From positions 1 through 35,582 of the forward strand of contig JAGAVE010000021.1 of the NCBI GenBank assembly GCA_017942105.1: DNA of 35,582 nucleotides, given 5' to 3'. Position 1 is the stretch's first letter; each line of letters opens with the position of its first letter. A program made the translations under genes and the position numbers. The stretch is from Clostridia bacterium (GTDB lineage: Bacteria; Bacillota; Clostridia; Oscillospirales; Acutalibacteraceae). Below are positions 6,048-15,488 of the stretch, piece after piece. The notes under the pieces are model-generated. The model was not told the origin of the DNA. It saw only the letters and a list, made by a program, of their open reading frames with translations, and made no database searches.

Positions 6048-6548
6048 ATGATTATTCTTGGAATTGACCCCGGATATGCCATAGTCGGTTACGGCATTCT
6101 GGAATACAGCAACAATCACTTTACTATCATCCACTACGGAGCAGTTACGACCCCTGCAGGTATGCCTTTTAACAGAAGATTGCAGATTATCTATGACGAG
6201 CTTGATGTGCTTATTTCTAAATACAAGCCTGATGTTATGGCGATTGAAAAGCTTTTTTATAACACGAACGCCAAAACCGTAATCGATGTTGCTCAGGCGA
6301 GGGGAGTCATTGTCCTTGCGGCGCAGAAGCACGGCCTTGAAATTGCAGAGTATACTCCGCTTCAGGTCAAGCAAAGCGTCGTCGGCTACGGAAGGGCAGA
6401 GAAAAAGCAGGTGCAGGAAATGATGCGCATAATGCTTAAGCTCGATAAAGTGCCGAAGCCTGATGATACTGCGGATGCTCTTGCTATGGCTATCTGCCAC
6501 GCGCATACGAGCGGATCGCTTGTCGGCAAACTTAAAAAATACTATTAA
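6048..6548 (+). CDS. ruvC: Crossover junction endodeoxyribonuclease RuvC
   Basis: A 166-residue RNase H-fold resolvase that cuts Holliday junctions delivered by RuvAB. The four acidic catalytic positions are visible: D7 in GIDPG, E67 in AIEKLF, and D140 and D143 in PDDTADA. The length is typical. It starts a long same-strand run and lies 13 bases before ruvA. The ATG follows AAGGTGGTG. ruvC is present here although many Bacillota use RecU instead. Confidence 0.96.
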   Translation: MIILGIDPGYAIVGYGILEYSNNHFTIIHYGAVTTPAGMPFNRRLQIIYDELDVLISKYKPDVMAIEKLFYNTNAKTVIDVAQARGVIVLAAQKHGLEIAEYTPLQVKQSVVGYGRAEKKQVQEMMRIMLKLDKVPKPDDTADALAMAICHAHTSGSLVGKLKKYY

Positions 6549-6561
6549 GAGGTGAAAGACT

Positions 6562-7158
6562 ATGCTTTATTCATTAACGGGTGAAATTGTAGCTGTTGAC
6601 CAGAACGGTTTTGCAATCCAATGCGGTGGAGTTGCATTCTTTTGCTTTTCAACGATGAATACCTTGCAGAAGATAGGAATGAAAGGTTCTAAGGTAACGG
6701 TGTTTACTTATATGAATGTTCGGGAGGATGCGATTGAGCTTTACGGATTTTACAGCTCGAACGAGCTTGATGCTTTCCGTCAGCTCATAACCGTGTCCGG
6801 TGTAGGCCCGAAAGCGGCTCTTGCAATTCTTTCTGTTATGACACCCGATCAGCTTGCTTTGAATATTGCTTCGGGAGATGCAAAGGCTATTACAAAGGCT
6901 CAGGGCGTCGGAACAAAAATTGCGCAGAGAATCGTGCTTGAGCTTAAAAATAAATTTTCAACTGATCTTACGGCAGAGCAGACGGATATCGTTGCCGCAA
7001 TTCAGTCGGCAGATACATCTGCAGATTTGTCTGAGGCGATTGAAGCTCTCATTCAGCTTGGATACAGCCGTTCAGAGGCCGCCACCGCCGTCAGTAAGCT
7101 TGACAAATCTCTTCCCGTTGAAGAAATTATTCGTCTTGCGTTGAAGTCGCTTATATAA
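6562..7158 (+). CDS. ruvA: Holliday junction DNA helicase subunit RuvA
   Basis: A 198-residue protein with the RuvA three-domain layout: an OB-fold start (MLYSLTGEIVAVDQNGFAIQ), a central pair of helix-hairpin-helix motifs (VSGVGPKAALAIL and AQGVGTKIAQRIV), and a C-terminal three-helix domain (IEALIQLGYSRSEAATAV) that binds RuvB. A tetramer holds the four-way junction. It is followed 12 bases later by ruvB with an AGGAGG site. Confidence 0.96.
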   Translation: MLYSLTGEIVAVDQNGFAIQCGGVAFFCFSTMNTLQKIGMKGSKVTVFTYMNVREDAIELYGFYSSNELDAFRQLITVSGVGPKAALAILSVMTPDQLALNIASGDAKAITKAQGVGTKIAQRIVLELKNKFSTDLTAEQTDIVAAIQSADTSADLSEAIEALIQLGYSRSEAATAVSKLDKSLPVEEIIRLALKSLI

Positions 7159-7170
7159 GGAGGGTTTACT

Positions 7171-8241
7171 ATGGATGAAATGGATTACGAAAGCAGAATA
7201 GTTGCCCCTGAATATCTTGATATGGATTCCGATGTTGAGCGTCAGCTTCGCCCGAGGACTATTGATGAATACATCGGTCAGTCAAAGGTTAAGGAGAATC
7301 TTTCGATTTATATAGAAGCGGCGAAACACAGAGGTGAAGCTCTCGACCATGTTTTGCTTTACGGCCCTCCGGGTCTCGGCAAAACTACGCTTGCGGGAAT
7401 CATCGCAAATGAAATGGGCGTTAATTTTCGCGTGACCTCCGGCCCTGCTATTGAAAAACCGAAGGATCTTGCCGCTCTTCTTACAAACCTTAACGAGGGC
7501 GATGTTCTCTTTATAGATGAAATACACCGTATGAACAGAAGCGTTGAAGAGGTTCTTTATCCTGCGATGGAGGACAATGCCCTTGATATTATCATCGGTC
7601 AAGGTCCTTCGGCAAGAAGTATTCGTATCGACCTGCCTAAATTTACGCTCGTCGGTGCAACTACGCGTGCAGGACAGCTCAGCGCACCCTTGCGTGACCG
7701 TTTCGGAGTTGTTTTAAGGCTTGAGCTTTACTCGCCCGAGGAGCTTTCAAGTATCGTAAAAAGAAGCGCAGGGATTTTAAAAATAGATATCGATGAAGAA
7801 GGTGCACTGCAGATTGCTTCGCGTTCAAGAGGTACTCCGCGAATTGCGAACAGACTTCTTAAAAGAGCAAGAGACTTTGCTCAGGTGCTTGCTGACGGAG
7901 TTATTACAGGTGAAAGTGCAGACCTTGCGCTCAATCGCCTTGAGGTTGACCCTCTCGGCCTTGACTCTATCGACAGACTTCTGCTGACATCGATGATAAG
8001 AAATTATAACGGAGGACCCGTTGGACTTGAAACAATCGCCGCGGCAATAGGCGAGGAAGCAATAACGATTGAGGATGTATGCGAACCCTATCTTATGCAG
8101 ATAGGCTTCCTTTCAAGAACTCCGCGTGGAAGAATGGTAACCCCTGCGGCATATAAGCATTTAGGTTTACCGATTCCCACGCAGACAGGCGCAAACACAA
8201 ACCCTATTCCACTCGCAGAACAACAAAAACTTGATTTATAA
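7171..8241 (+). CDS. ruvB: Holliday junction branch-migration ATPase RuvB
   Basis: A 356-residue AAA+ motor. Walker A GPPGLGKT is at 65-72, Walker B is VLFIDEIHR, sensor 1 is VGATTRAG, the Arg finger region is LRDRFG, and a C-terminal winged helix ends [17 protein letters not shown]. The length is slightly above the usual 330-345 because of a short C-terminal tail ([19 protein letters not shown]). It works with RuvA and RuvC encoded just upstream. glmM follows after 11 bases. Confidence 0.97.
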   Translation: MDEMDYESRIVAPEYLDMDSDVERQLRPRTIDEYIGQSKVKENLSIYIEAAKHRGEALDHVLLYGPPGLGKTTLAGIIANEMGVNFRVTSGPAIEKPKDLAALLTNLNEGDVLFIDEIHRMNRSVEEVLYPAMEDNALDIIIGQGPSARSIRIDLPKFTLVGATTRAGQLSAPLRDRFGVVLRLELYSPEELSSIVKRSAGILKIDIDEEGALQIASRSRGTPRIANRLLKRARDFAQVLADGVITGESADLALNRLEVDPLGLDSIDRLLLTSMIRNYNGGPVGLETIAAAIGEEAITIEDVCEPYLMQIGFLSRTPRGRMVTPAAYKHLGLPIPTQTGANTNPIPLAEQQKLDL

Positions 8242-8252
8242 GGAGCTTTGTT

Positions 8253-9605
8253 ATGGGTAGATTATTTGGAACAGACGGTGCAAGAGGCGTTGCAAATTCA
8301 GAACTCACTTGTGAACTTGCTATGCAAATAGGCCGCGCGGCGGCAATGGTGCTCATTGATGAAAATAAGAAACGACCGAGAGTCATGATCGGTATGGACA
8401 CGAGAATTTCTTCAAATATGCTTTGCTCGGCAATAACGGCAGGTCTTTGCTCTGTCGGTGCGGATGTTATGCATCTCGGCGTTCTTCCGACGCCGGCTGT
8501 CGCTTTCCTCGTCAAGAAATATGAATATGATGCCGCAGTTATGATAACTGCTTCGCATAACCCTTGTGAATATAACGGAATTAAAATTTTTCAGGCAGAC
8601 GGATATAAGCTTCCCGATGAGCTTGAAGAAAAGATTGAAGCAATCATTCTTGACGGTGTAACCGTTCCACCGGTAAAAATCGGAGCAGATGTCGGCAGAA
8701 TCCGTACTTCGGAAATGCCTGCCTTTGATTACACGCGTCATCTTATGTCAACCGTAGAGGGCGTTGATTTTTCAGGCTACAGAGTTGCTCTTGACTGTGC
8801 GAATGGTGCGGCAAGTGTAACAGCACCGGACCTTTTCACGGAGCTCGGCGTCGATAGTCATATAAAATCATCTATCCCGAACGGAATAAATATCAACCGT
8901 AAGTGTGGCTCAACAAGTCTTGAGGGACTTCAGCACTTCGTTGAGGAGTATAAATGTGATGTCGGCTTCGCTTTTGACGGTGATGCTGACAGAATGCTTG
9001 CCGTTGATGAAAACGGCGATGTCGTAGACGGCGATAAGATTATTGCTATTTGCGCAAAGGATATGAAAAACAGAGGCGTACTTGATAACGACACGGCAGT
9101 TGTAACCGTTATGAGTAATATGGGGTTCTTCGAATTCTGCAAAAATAACGGAATCAAGGTTGAAACAACTAAAGTCGGAGACAGATATGTCCTTGAAAAT
9201 ATGAAGGAAAATAACTATAAAATCGGCGGTGAGCAGTCAGGTCATGTTATATTTTTTGACTATGCCTCAACAGGTGACGGTCAGCTTACTGCGATTCAGC
9301 TTCTTGCTGTTATGAAACGAACGGGTAAAAAGCTTTCCGAGCTTGCCGCGGAAATGACTGTTTTCCCGCAGGTGCTTATAAATGTGCGCGTTTCTCAGAT
9401 GGGTAAGGCGCGTTACAATAATGATGCTGAAATTAAAAAGGCGATTGAAAGTGTGGAAAGAGAGCTTGGTGATGACGGAAGAGTTCTTGTCCGTGTTTCG
9501 GGAACAGAACCGCTTGTCAGGGTTATGCTTGAAGGCAAGGACGAAGCTAAGATAAAGGTTCTTGCGGAAGAAATTGCCGAGGTTGTTAAGAAAAGACTTA
9601 TTTAA
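8253..9605 (+). CDS. glmM: Phosphoglucosamine mutase GlmM
   Basis: A 450-residue alpha-D-phosphohexomutase that converts glucosamine-6-phosphate to glucosamine-1-phosphate for UDP-GlcNAc and peptidoglycan. The start GRLFGTDGARG is the GlmM signature. The phosphoserine loop is TASHNP with S101, the metal loop is DGDADR, the sugar loop is GGEQSGH, and the phosphate-binding loop near the C-terminus is RVSGTEPLVRVM. The length matches the family. It has no unusual features and sits inside the long rightward run. Confidence 0.97.
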   Translation: MGRLFGTDGARGVANSELTCELAMQIGRAAAMVLIDENKKRPRVMIGMDTRISSNMLCSAITAGLCSVGADVMHLGVLPTPAVAFLVKKYEYDAAVMITASHNPCEYNGIKIFQADGYKLPDELEEKIEAIILDGVTVPPVKIGADVGRIRTSEMPAFDYTRHLMSTVEGVDFSGYRVALDCANGAASVTAPDLFTELGVDSHIKSSIPNGININRKCGSTSLEGLQHFVEEYKCDVGFAFDGDADRMLAVDENGDVVDGDKIIAICAKDMKNRGVLDNDTAVVTVMSNMGFFEFCKNNGIKVETTKVGDRYVLENMKENNYKIGGEQSGHVIFFDYASTGDGQLTAIQLLAVMKRTGKKLSELAAEMTVFPQVLINVRVSQMGKARYNNDAEIKKAIESVERELGDDGRVLVRVSGTEPLVRVMLEGKDEAKIKVLAEEIAEVVKKRLI

Positions 9606-9635
9606 ACTATTGCTGGTGTAACGGAGGATGTCAAA

Positions 9636-10499
9636 ATGAGAATTGCCGATGGCTGGAAAGATTATGAATTGCTCGACTGTTCTGAGGGCGAAAGACTCGA
9701 ACGGTGGGGAAATGTTATCCTTATTCGTCCTGACCCTCAGGTAATATGGCATACGCCGAAAAAGCATCCTATGTGGAAAAATGCCAATGCCCGTTATCAC
9801 CGTTCTTCAACGGGTGGCGGACATTGGGAAGTGCTGAAAAAGACACCCGATGCGTGGCGCATTAATTACGGTGAGCTGAGTTTCAATGTTAAAACAATGG
9901 GCTTTAAGCATACAGGTCTTTTCCCGGAGCAGGCAGTCAATTGGGATTATACGGCTCAGCTTATCAAAAACGCAGGCAGACCCGTTAAAGTGCTCAATCT
10001 GTTTTCTTATACGGGTGGTGCAACTGTTGCTTGCCTTAAGGCGGGTGCTCAGGTTGTCCATGTTGATGCTTCTAAAGGAATGGTTGCATGGGCAAAGGAG
10101 AATGCCGTTGCTTCAGGAGTAAGTGATAAGCCGGTAAGATGGATTGTTGACGACTGCATCAAATTCGTTCAGCGTGAGATACGCAGAGGCAATAAATACG
10201 ATATCCTGATTATGGATCCCCCTTCATACGGCAGAGGGCCGGGTGGAGAAGTCTGGAAGCTTGAGGATGAAATATATAATTTCGTTGAGCTTTGTTCTCA
10301 GGTGCTTTCGGATGATCCGATAATGGTGCTTATTAATTCATATACGACGGGGCTTTCTCCTGCGGTTATGGAGTATATTTTAGGTTCGGTTATTTCGCCG
10401 AAATTCGGCGGACAATTGTCTTGCAGTGAAATTGGATTGCCTGTTTCGCAATCAGGAATGGTTCTTCCTTGCGGAGCTTCGGCAATATGGCAGAGGTAA
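9636..10499 (+). CDS. Class I SAM-dependent methyltransferase, RlmI/RlmK-like
   Basis: A 287-residue protein with a short N-terminal beta domain and a Rossmann methyltransferase domain. SAM motif I is NLFSYTGGA (121-129), the acidic second-strand residue is D144 in VHVDASKG, and motif IV is DPPSYGRG (194-201). DPPSYG motifs are typical of 23S rRNA cytosine-C5/guanine-N2 type enzymes such as RlmI and RlmKL. The N-terminal PUA domain of RlmI is not obvious. The target base cannot be named from the sequence. The gap to ecfA1 is three bases, so it is cotranscribed with the transporter genes. Confidence 0.82.
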   Translation: MRIADGWKDYELLDCSEGERLERWGNVILIRPDPQVIWHTPKKHPMWKNANARYHRSSTGGGHWEVLKKTPDAWRINYGELSFNVKTMGFKHTGLFPEQAVNWDYTAQLIKNAGRPVKVLNLFSYTGGATVACLKAGAQVVHVDASKGMVAWAKENAVASGVSDKPVRWIVDDCIKFVQREIRRGNKYDILIMDPPSYGRGPGGEVWKLEDEIYNFVELCSQVLSDDPIMVLINSYTTGLSPAVMEYILGSVISPKFGGQLSCSEIGLPVSQSGMVLPCGASAIWQR

Positions 10500-10502
10500 A
10501 TT

Positions 10503-11369
10503 ATGAAAGATAAGGTTATCATAAAATTTGATAACGTTTCGTTTGCTTATAAGGCAATCGCGGATGACGATGAAATGGCCGCCACGGCAGTTGTGGATGG
10601 TTTCAGCCTTGATGTACCTGAAGGCCAGTTTTTGGCTGTTTTGGGTCATAACGGATGCGGAAAGTCGACGATTGCAAAGCTTATGAACGGTATACTTGTA
10701 CCTGATTCGGGTAAGGTTACCGTTGACGGAATGAGCACTTCTGATGATGAAAAGATAATCGATATCAGAAGAACTGTCGGTATGGTTTTTCAGAATCCCG
10801 ACAATCAGATTGTTGCAACAATCGTTGAAGACGATGTCGCCTTCGGCCCCGAAAATCTCGGCGTACCTCCCGAAGAGATACGCAAGAGGGTGGATGATGC
10901 GCTGGAAGCTGTCGGAATGTATGAATTCCGTGGGCGTGAGCCGCACCGTCTTTCTGGTGGTCAGAAGCAGCGCGTTGCGATCGCGGGCGTTATAGCGATG
11001 AATACGAAGTGTGTTGTTATGGATGAGCCTACTGCAATGCTTGACCCTCACGGCAGGCAGGAGGTAATGGATGCTATCCGTATGCTTAATAAAGAGCGTG
11101 GAATTACGGTTGTTCTTATAACGCACTATATGGACGAGGCGGTCAAAGCTGACCGTGTTGTTGTTATGGATAAAGGAAAAATCGTTCTCGATGGTGAACC
11201 GAGAATGGTGTTTAAAAATGTTGAAAAATTGAAGGCTTTGGGTCTTGATGTTCCTCAGGCAACTGAGCTTGCTTACAGATTGAGAAAATCAGGGTTCCCG
11301 ATTGCGGACGACATTCTTGATGAAGAAGAGTGTGCATCGGCAATCCTCAGAGCGTTGGAGGTGAAGTGA
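10503..11369 (+). CDS. ecfA1: ECF transporter ATPase EcfA1
   Basis: A 288-residue ABC ATPase of the energy-coupling-factor (group II) type. Walker [10 protein letters not shown] is at 48-56, the Q-loop is [10 protein letters not shown], the signature is [16 protein letters not shown], Walker B is [13 protein letters not shown], and the switch is ITHYMDEA. An acidic insert, [11 protein letters not shown], follows the first strand. It pairs with EcfA2 and EcfT to drive uptake through exchangeable S-components for vitamins or metal cofactors. No S-component gene lies in the window. The last base of its TGA is the first base of the ecfA2 ATG. Confidence 0.93.
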   Translation: MKDKVIIKFDNVSFAYKAIADDDEMAATAVVDGFSLDVPEGQFLAVLGHNGCGKSTIAKLMNGILVPDSGKVTVDGMSTSDDEKIIDIRRTVGMVFQNPDNQIVATIVEDDVAFGPENLGVPPEEIRKRVDDALEAVGMYEFRGREPHRLSGGQKQRVAIAGVIAMNTKCVVMDEPTAMLDPHGRQEVMDAIRMLNKERGITVVLITHYMDEAVKADRVVVMDKGKIVLDGEPRMVFKNVEKLKALGLDVPQATELAYRLRKSGFPIADDILDEEECASAILRALEVK

Positions 11370-12223
11370 TGCCGATACTTTCAGCAAAAGGCGTTGCTCA
11401 TCTTTATAATAAAGGAACGCCGAGCCAGTCAAAGGCCATTTATGATATAAATATTGATATTGAAGAGGGCGAGCTTGTCGGAATTATCGGACATACAGGC
11501 TCGGGAAAAAGTACCCTTGTTCAGCATTTTAACGGAATTCTGAAGCCTGAGTGTGGTCAGATCATTGTTGACGGAACAGATATATGGAGCAGTAAGAAGG
11601 CGACTCGTGAAGCTCGTTTCAAGGTTGGTCTTTGTTTCCAGTATCCTGAATATCAGCTTTTCGAAGAAACTGTTTATAAGGATATCTCGTTCGGCCCTAA
11701 AAATATGGGTCTGAGCGAAGAGGAAATTGATAAAAGAGTTCAGCTTGCCGCTGAGTATGTCGGTCTTCCTAAGTCGCTCCTTGATAAGTCTCCTTTCGAT
11801 CTTTCGGGCGGAGAGAAGCGCCGCGCGGCGATTGCAGGTGTTATCGCAATGCAACCGAAGGTGCTTATCCTCGATGAGCCGACTGCAGGTCTTGATCCCA
11901 GAGGCAGAGACAAAATCCTTGAAATGATTAAATCTTACCGCGAAAAAACGGGAAGTACGGTTTTGCTCGTTTCGCACAGTATGGAGGATGTTGCGAAAAT
12001 CGCAACGAAGGTTCTTGTTATGAACAATGCTCGCGTTGAAATGTACGGTACAGTTGATGAGATATATTCCCGTAGTGAGGAGCTTCGGGAAATCGGACTA
12101 AATGTGCCGCAGGTTTCAAAAATCTTTGAAATACTAAAGAAAAGCGGATTAAACATAGGTTCAGCCTATACGGTTGAAAAAGCCGCTGAACGCATCCTGT
12201 CCTTGGGAGGTGCGTCAGTATGA
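11369..12223 (+). CDS. ecfA2: ECF transporter ATPase EcfA2
   Basis: A 284-residue ABC ATPase. Walker A GHTGSGKST is at 41-49, the Q-loop is LCFQYPEYQLFEETV, the signature is LSGGEKRRAAIAGVIA, Walker B is VLILDEPTAGLDP, and the switch is VSHSMEDV. The open frame extends upstream to 11330, but the ATG at 11369 follows GGAGGTGAAG and is in the correct place for the family start MPILSAKGV. It overlaps the stop of ecfA1 by one base and the start of ecfT by four, which is a translationally coupled set. Confidence 0.94.
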   Translation: MPILSAKGVAHLYNKGTPSQSKAIYDINIDIEEGELVGIIGHTGSGKSTLVQHFNGILKPECGQIIVDGTDIWSSKKATREARFKVGLCFQYPEYQLFEETVYKDISFGPKNMGLSEEEIDKRVQLAAEYVGLPKSLLDKSPFDLSGGEKRRAAIAGVIAMQPKVLILDEPTAGLDPRGRDKILEMIKSYREKTGSTVLLVSHSMEDVAKIATKVLVMNNARVEMYGTVDEIYSRSEELREIGLNVPQVSKIFEILKKSGLNIGSAYTVEKAAERILSLGGASV

Positions 12224-13038
12224 TTAAGGATATAACGATCGGCCAATATTTTAACGGCAATTCAGTATTACACAGGCTTGATGCACGAATGAAAATAGTC
12301 CTTACGGTTGCGTTCATCGTGTCAATCTTCTTTTGCAAAAACTTCTGGTCGCTCGGGCTTATGGTCCTGTTTACGATACAGACAGTAATAATTTCGAGAG
12401 TACCATTGAAAATGGTGCTCAAAAGTATTAAGCCGATTGCAATAATCGTTGTTTTTACATCGCTTCTGAATATTTTTTATATCAGCGGCGGAACAACTCT
12501 CGTTGACGGCAGATACATCGATATAACTACAAACGGAATTTTTACGGCGCTGTTCATGGCAACACGAATAGTTTGCTTGGTCGTTATCAGCTCAATGCTT
12601 ACTTATACGACAACACCGACGATGCTTACCGATGCTATAGAAAAGCTTCTCTCACCGTTAAAAATTTTTAAAATTCCCGTTTCGACACTCGCCATGATGA
12701 TGACGCTTGCGTTGAGGTTTATTCCAACGCTTATTGATGAAATCGATCGAATTACAAACGCTCAGAAGGCGAGAGGTGCAAACCTTGATGACGGAAATTT
12801 CATTCAGAGAATCAAGGCGCTTGTGCCGATAATTGTTCCGCTCTTTGTTTCGTCGCTCAGGCGTGCAATCGAGCTTGCAGATGCAATGGACTGCCGATGC
12901 TACGGCGGCCCCGGGAGAACGAGGATGAAGCAGATGAAGCTTCGGTTCCGTGATTTTGCGGCATTAGCAATTATGGTAGCCTTTATTGCAGGTATTATTG
13001 TGCTGAATTATTATTTCGGGGCGGTGCTTATTAAATGA
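12220..13038 (+). CDS. ecfT: ECF transporter transmembrane scaffold EcfT
   Basis: A 272-residue integral membrane protein. It begins with the family-typical GQYFNGNSVLHRLDARMKIV, has about five to six membrane segments, and carries the cytoplasmic coupling helix with the Ala-Arg-Gly motif (QKARGANLDDG) plus a second motif (DAMDCRCYGGPGRT) that docks onto the two ATPases. It transmits ATP-driven motion to the S-component. The start overlaps ecfA2 by ATGA, and the end overlaps truA in the same way. Confidence 0.93.
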   Translation: MIKDITIGQYFNGNSVLHRLDARMKIVLTVAFIVSIFFCKNFWSLGLMVLFTIQTVIISRVPLKMVLKSIKPIAIIVVFTSLLNIFYISGGTTLVDGRYIDITTNGIFTALFMATRIVCLVVISSMLTYTTTPTMLTDAIEKLLSPLKIFKIPVSTLAMMMTLALRFIPTLIDEIDRITNAQKARGANLDDGNFIQRIKALVPIIVPLFVSSLRRAIELADAMDCRCYGGPGRTRMKQMKLRFRDFAALAIMVAFIAGIIVLNYYFGAVLIK

Positions 13039-13790
13039 GAAATCTGCTTTTGAGGCTTATGTATGACGGAACGGCATACCACGGCTGGCAGGTTCAGCCG
13101 AACGGGATAACTGTTCAGGAGGCTTTGCAGGACGCCGTCGAAAAAATCTTTGGTGTGCGCGAAAATGTAACGGGTTGCAGCCGTACGGATTCAGGAGTTC
13201 ACGCAAACGATTTCTGTTGCAACATCAGAACGGAAAATCCGATTGATTGTTACCGTCTTGTCGGAGCGCTGAATGCGGTTTTGCCTGATGATATTTGCAT
13301 AAAAAGTGCTGAGGAAGTGCCGCTTGATTTTCACGCTAGGTACAATTGTGTTTCCAAGCAGTATTTTTACAGGGTTTGGAATGCAAATTATAAGAATCCT
13401 TTCCTTGTAAACAGAGCGTGGCACTATAAAAATAAAATTGATGAGAGTTTTATCAACGAACAGGCGCAGGCATTTGTCGGAACCTATGATTTCAAAGCCT
13501 TCTGCTCTTCGGGCAGCAGCGTTGAAGATACCGTCAGGACGGTTAAGTCTTTCAGCGTTGAAAGAAACGGTGACGAGGTTCTGCTTTTTGTCGAGGCTGA
13601 CGGATTTCTTTATAATATGGTAAGAATTATGGTCGGTTCGTTAATAGAAATTTCAGAAAATAAAATAGAAAAAGACAAACTTTTTGATATAATTAAATCC
13701 GGGGAAAGAAGTCTTGCAGGCAGGACAGCGCCTGCTCAGGGCTTATATCTCAATAAAGTGAATTACGGGGAGGATTTGTGTGGACGATAA
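13035..13790 (+). CDS. truA: tRNA pseudouridine(38-40) synthase TruA
   Basis: A 251-residue pseudouridine synthase that modifies positions 38-40 of the tRNA anticodon arm. The catalytic Asp is D52 in GCSRTDSGVHA. Other family blocks are YHGWQVQPNG, the FHARYNCVSKQYFYR region and FLYNMVRIMVG. The ecfA1-ecfA2-ecfT-truA order is a widely conserved Bacillota arrangement, usually next to rplQ and rplM. Here those ribosomal genes are absent, and ruv, glmM and a methyltransferase precede instead. Confidence 0.96.
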   Translation: MRNLLLRLMYDGTAYHGWQVQPNGITVQEALQDAVEKIFGVRENVTGCSRTDSGVHANDFCCNIRTENPIDCYRLVGALNAVLPDDICIKSAEEVPLDFHARYNCVSKQYFYRVWNANYKNPFLVNRAWHYKNKIDESFINEQAQAFVGTYDFKAFCSSGSSVEDTVRTVKSFSVERNGDEVLLFVEADGFLYNMVRIMVGSLIEISENKIEKDKLFDIIKSGERSLAGRTAPAQGLYLNKVNYGEDLCGR

Positions 13791-14958
13791 AAACAAAGGT
13801 AAAAAAAGAATAAATATAAAAATCAGCCCCAAATGGAAAATGAGAGCAAAGCTGCTCTTTGTTCTGACCGCTGTCTTGCTGGTAGTTTTTACGGCGGCGC
13901 AGAATCTGGGGGATATAACACTGACGACTATGTTTTCAGATATCAAAGCGTTTTTTCAAAGCCTTGGAGCCGGAGACGGATACCCCTACGATATTGATGC
14001 TGTCAGCGTAGAGGATATAAAAATCAATAACTCTAATTTATATATTCTTACGAAGGATAAAACTATAGCCTTGAATTCGACAGCGAAGGAGATAATGCCC
14101 CAGACGCATACCTATTCAAAGCCTGAGATGAAATCTAAGTTCTCCAGATTTATAATCTATGACCTGGATTCATCCCGTTACAGAATTCAGCAGAATACTG
14201 AAATTGATTATGAGGGTGAAGCTTCAGGAAGGATAATGGCAGGTGCTATAGGTAAAAAAGGAAATTATGCACTGGGAACATACGGCGACAATGTTCAGTC
14301 GGTTTTGACTGTATACAGTAAAAAGCACGAGCCAATATTTATCTGGAACTTTAAATCAGAAAGAATAGTTGATATTTCTCTTTCAGATAATGGGAAGTTT
14401 GCCGCGGTTATAACTGTTGAAGCGGTTGACGGTCAGATAAATTCAAAACTGTATGTTTTCGATTTTAAATCATCTGAGTATGTTTCCTGCTTTGATTATA
14501 AGGGCACAGCTCTTGTCAAGGTTGATTATGTCAGGAAAACTGATATAGTGGCGATAGGTGATAACCTGAAAACTTGTATTCTGAAAAACACGCAGAGGCA
14601 GGAGGATCAACGCTTCAACTCTGACACGCTTTCGAACTACTCGATAACTGACAAAGGACGCAGCACGCTTGTTTTATCGCGATACGGAAGCTCCGCTCTT
14701 TCAAAGGTTGAGGTTTATTCGAAGAAAAATGAATTGAAGTTCACTCTTGAGTTTGATAAAGAAGTGAAGTGGGCAGACAGTGATGAGAAGTACACGGCGG
14801 TTCTTTTTGAAAACGAGTTAAAAACATACAATAAAAAAGGTGAGGAGCTTGCAACGCAAACCTTCAACGGCGAGCCGGTAAGAGTTGCTGTTGACGGAAA
14901 GAAAACCTATGTTCTTACGACTGCAGGCATCCAATGCTTTAAGACTAAGGGAGATTAA
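13780..14958 (+). CDS. DUF5711 family membrane-anchored beta-propeller-like protein
   Basis: A 392-residue protein with a basic N-terminus, one membrane segment at about 24-41, and a large extracytoplasmic part made of repeating beta strands (VSVEDIKINNSNLYILTKDKT and similar), consistent with a WD40/PQQ-like propeller. This matches the DUF5711 family, of unknown function. The start is GTG at 13780 with GGGGAGGA just upstream. It overlaps truA by 11 bases, so translation is coupled. The conserved neighbourhood with cvpA and pgsA downstream suggests a cell-envelope role, but that is inference. Confidence 0.78.
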   Translation: MDDKNKGKKRINIKISPKWKMRAKLLFVLTAVLLVVFTAAQNLGDITLTTMFSDIKAFFQSLGAGDGYPYDIDAVSVEDIKINNSNLYILTKDKTIALNSTAKEIMPQTHTYSKPEMKSKFSRFIIYDLDSSRYRIQQNTEIDYEGEASGRIMAGAIGKKGNYALGTYGDNVQSVLTVYSKKHEPIFIWNFKSERIVDISLSDNGKFAAVITVEAVDGQINSKLYVFDFKSSEYVSCFDYKGTALVKVDYVRKTDIVAIGDNLKTCILKNTQRQEDQRFNSDTLSNYSITDKGRSTLVLSRYGSSALSKVEVYSKKNELKFTLEFDKEVKWADSDEKYTAVLFENELKTYNKKGEELATQTFNGEPVRVAVDGKKTYVLTTAGIQCFKTKGD

Positions 14959-14969
14959 GAGGTGTTATT

Positions 14970-15485
14970 ATGGCAGATTATATTGTTGATATAGTTCTTG
15001 CAGGAATTTTTCTTGTGAATGTTGCAATTTATTTCAAAAGAGGCTTCGCGAAAACAATTCTTAAATTCGTTGCATTCTTCCTTTCAATCGTGCTTTCCAG
15101 AGCTGTTTCGGAAACAGTTGCAAATTGGGTGATTGAGCATACAGATTTCTTTGAAGGTAAAGAATTCTACATAGCGAAGCTGATAATAACGGTTATTGTT
15201 TTCGTCGTTCTTTCAGCTCTTCTCAACGGATTGGTTGTGCTGATAAACAAAATCTTCAAAATCCCTGTTCTAAAGCAGGCAAATCAGATTTTGGGCGGCT
15301 TGCTTGGCGCTTTGTGCGGCGGAATTATAGTTATTGTGCTTTGCTTTGTTCTTCAGATAACGGCGAATATCGCGAAGAATTCCGATATTGCCGATATGGT
15401 AGAAGATTCAAAAATCGTTCAGCTTGTTTTATCTGATGAGAAAGTTGAAGAACAGATAAAGTCTTTTAAAATAACGGAGGAATAA
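14970..15485 (+). CDS. CvpA family membrane protein
   Basis: A 171-residue protein with four membrane segments (about 5-21, 28-46, 65-92 and 103-130). It contains the CvpA-family pattern of an early RGF (YFKRGFAKTILKFVAFFLS) and a GGLLGALCGGIIV stretch, followed by a short acidic tail. CvpA proteins are linked to colicin V production and to envelope homeostasis; the biochemical role is unsettled. It is 11 bases after the DUF5711 gene and three bases before pgsA. Confidence 0.82.
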   Translation: MADYIVDIVLAGIFLVNVAIYFKRGFAKTILKFVAFFLSIVLSRAVSETVANWVIEHTDFFEGKEFYIAKLIITVIVFVVLSALLNGLVVLINKIFKIPVLKQANQILGGLLGALCGGIIVIVLCFVLQITANIAKNSDIADMVEDSKIVQLVLSDEKVEEQIKSFKITEE

Positions 15486-15488
15486 ATT

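Noticed and set aside
10452-11126. Minus-strand open frame of 224 codons opposite ecfA1
   Set aside because: Antisense to an ATPase with all motifs intact; no start signals and no domain.
10503-13038. Complete ECF importer with its own substrate-binding S-component
   Set aside because: Only ecfA1, ecfA2 and ecfT are present; no small six-helix S-component gene is adjacent.
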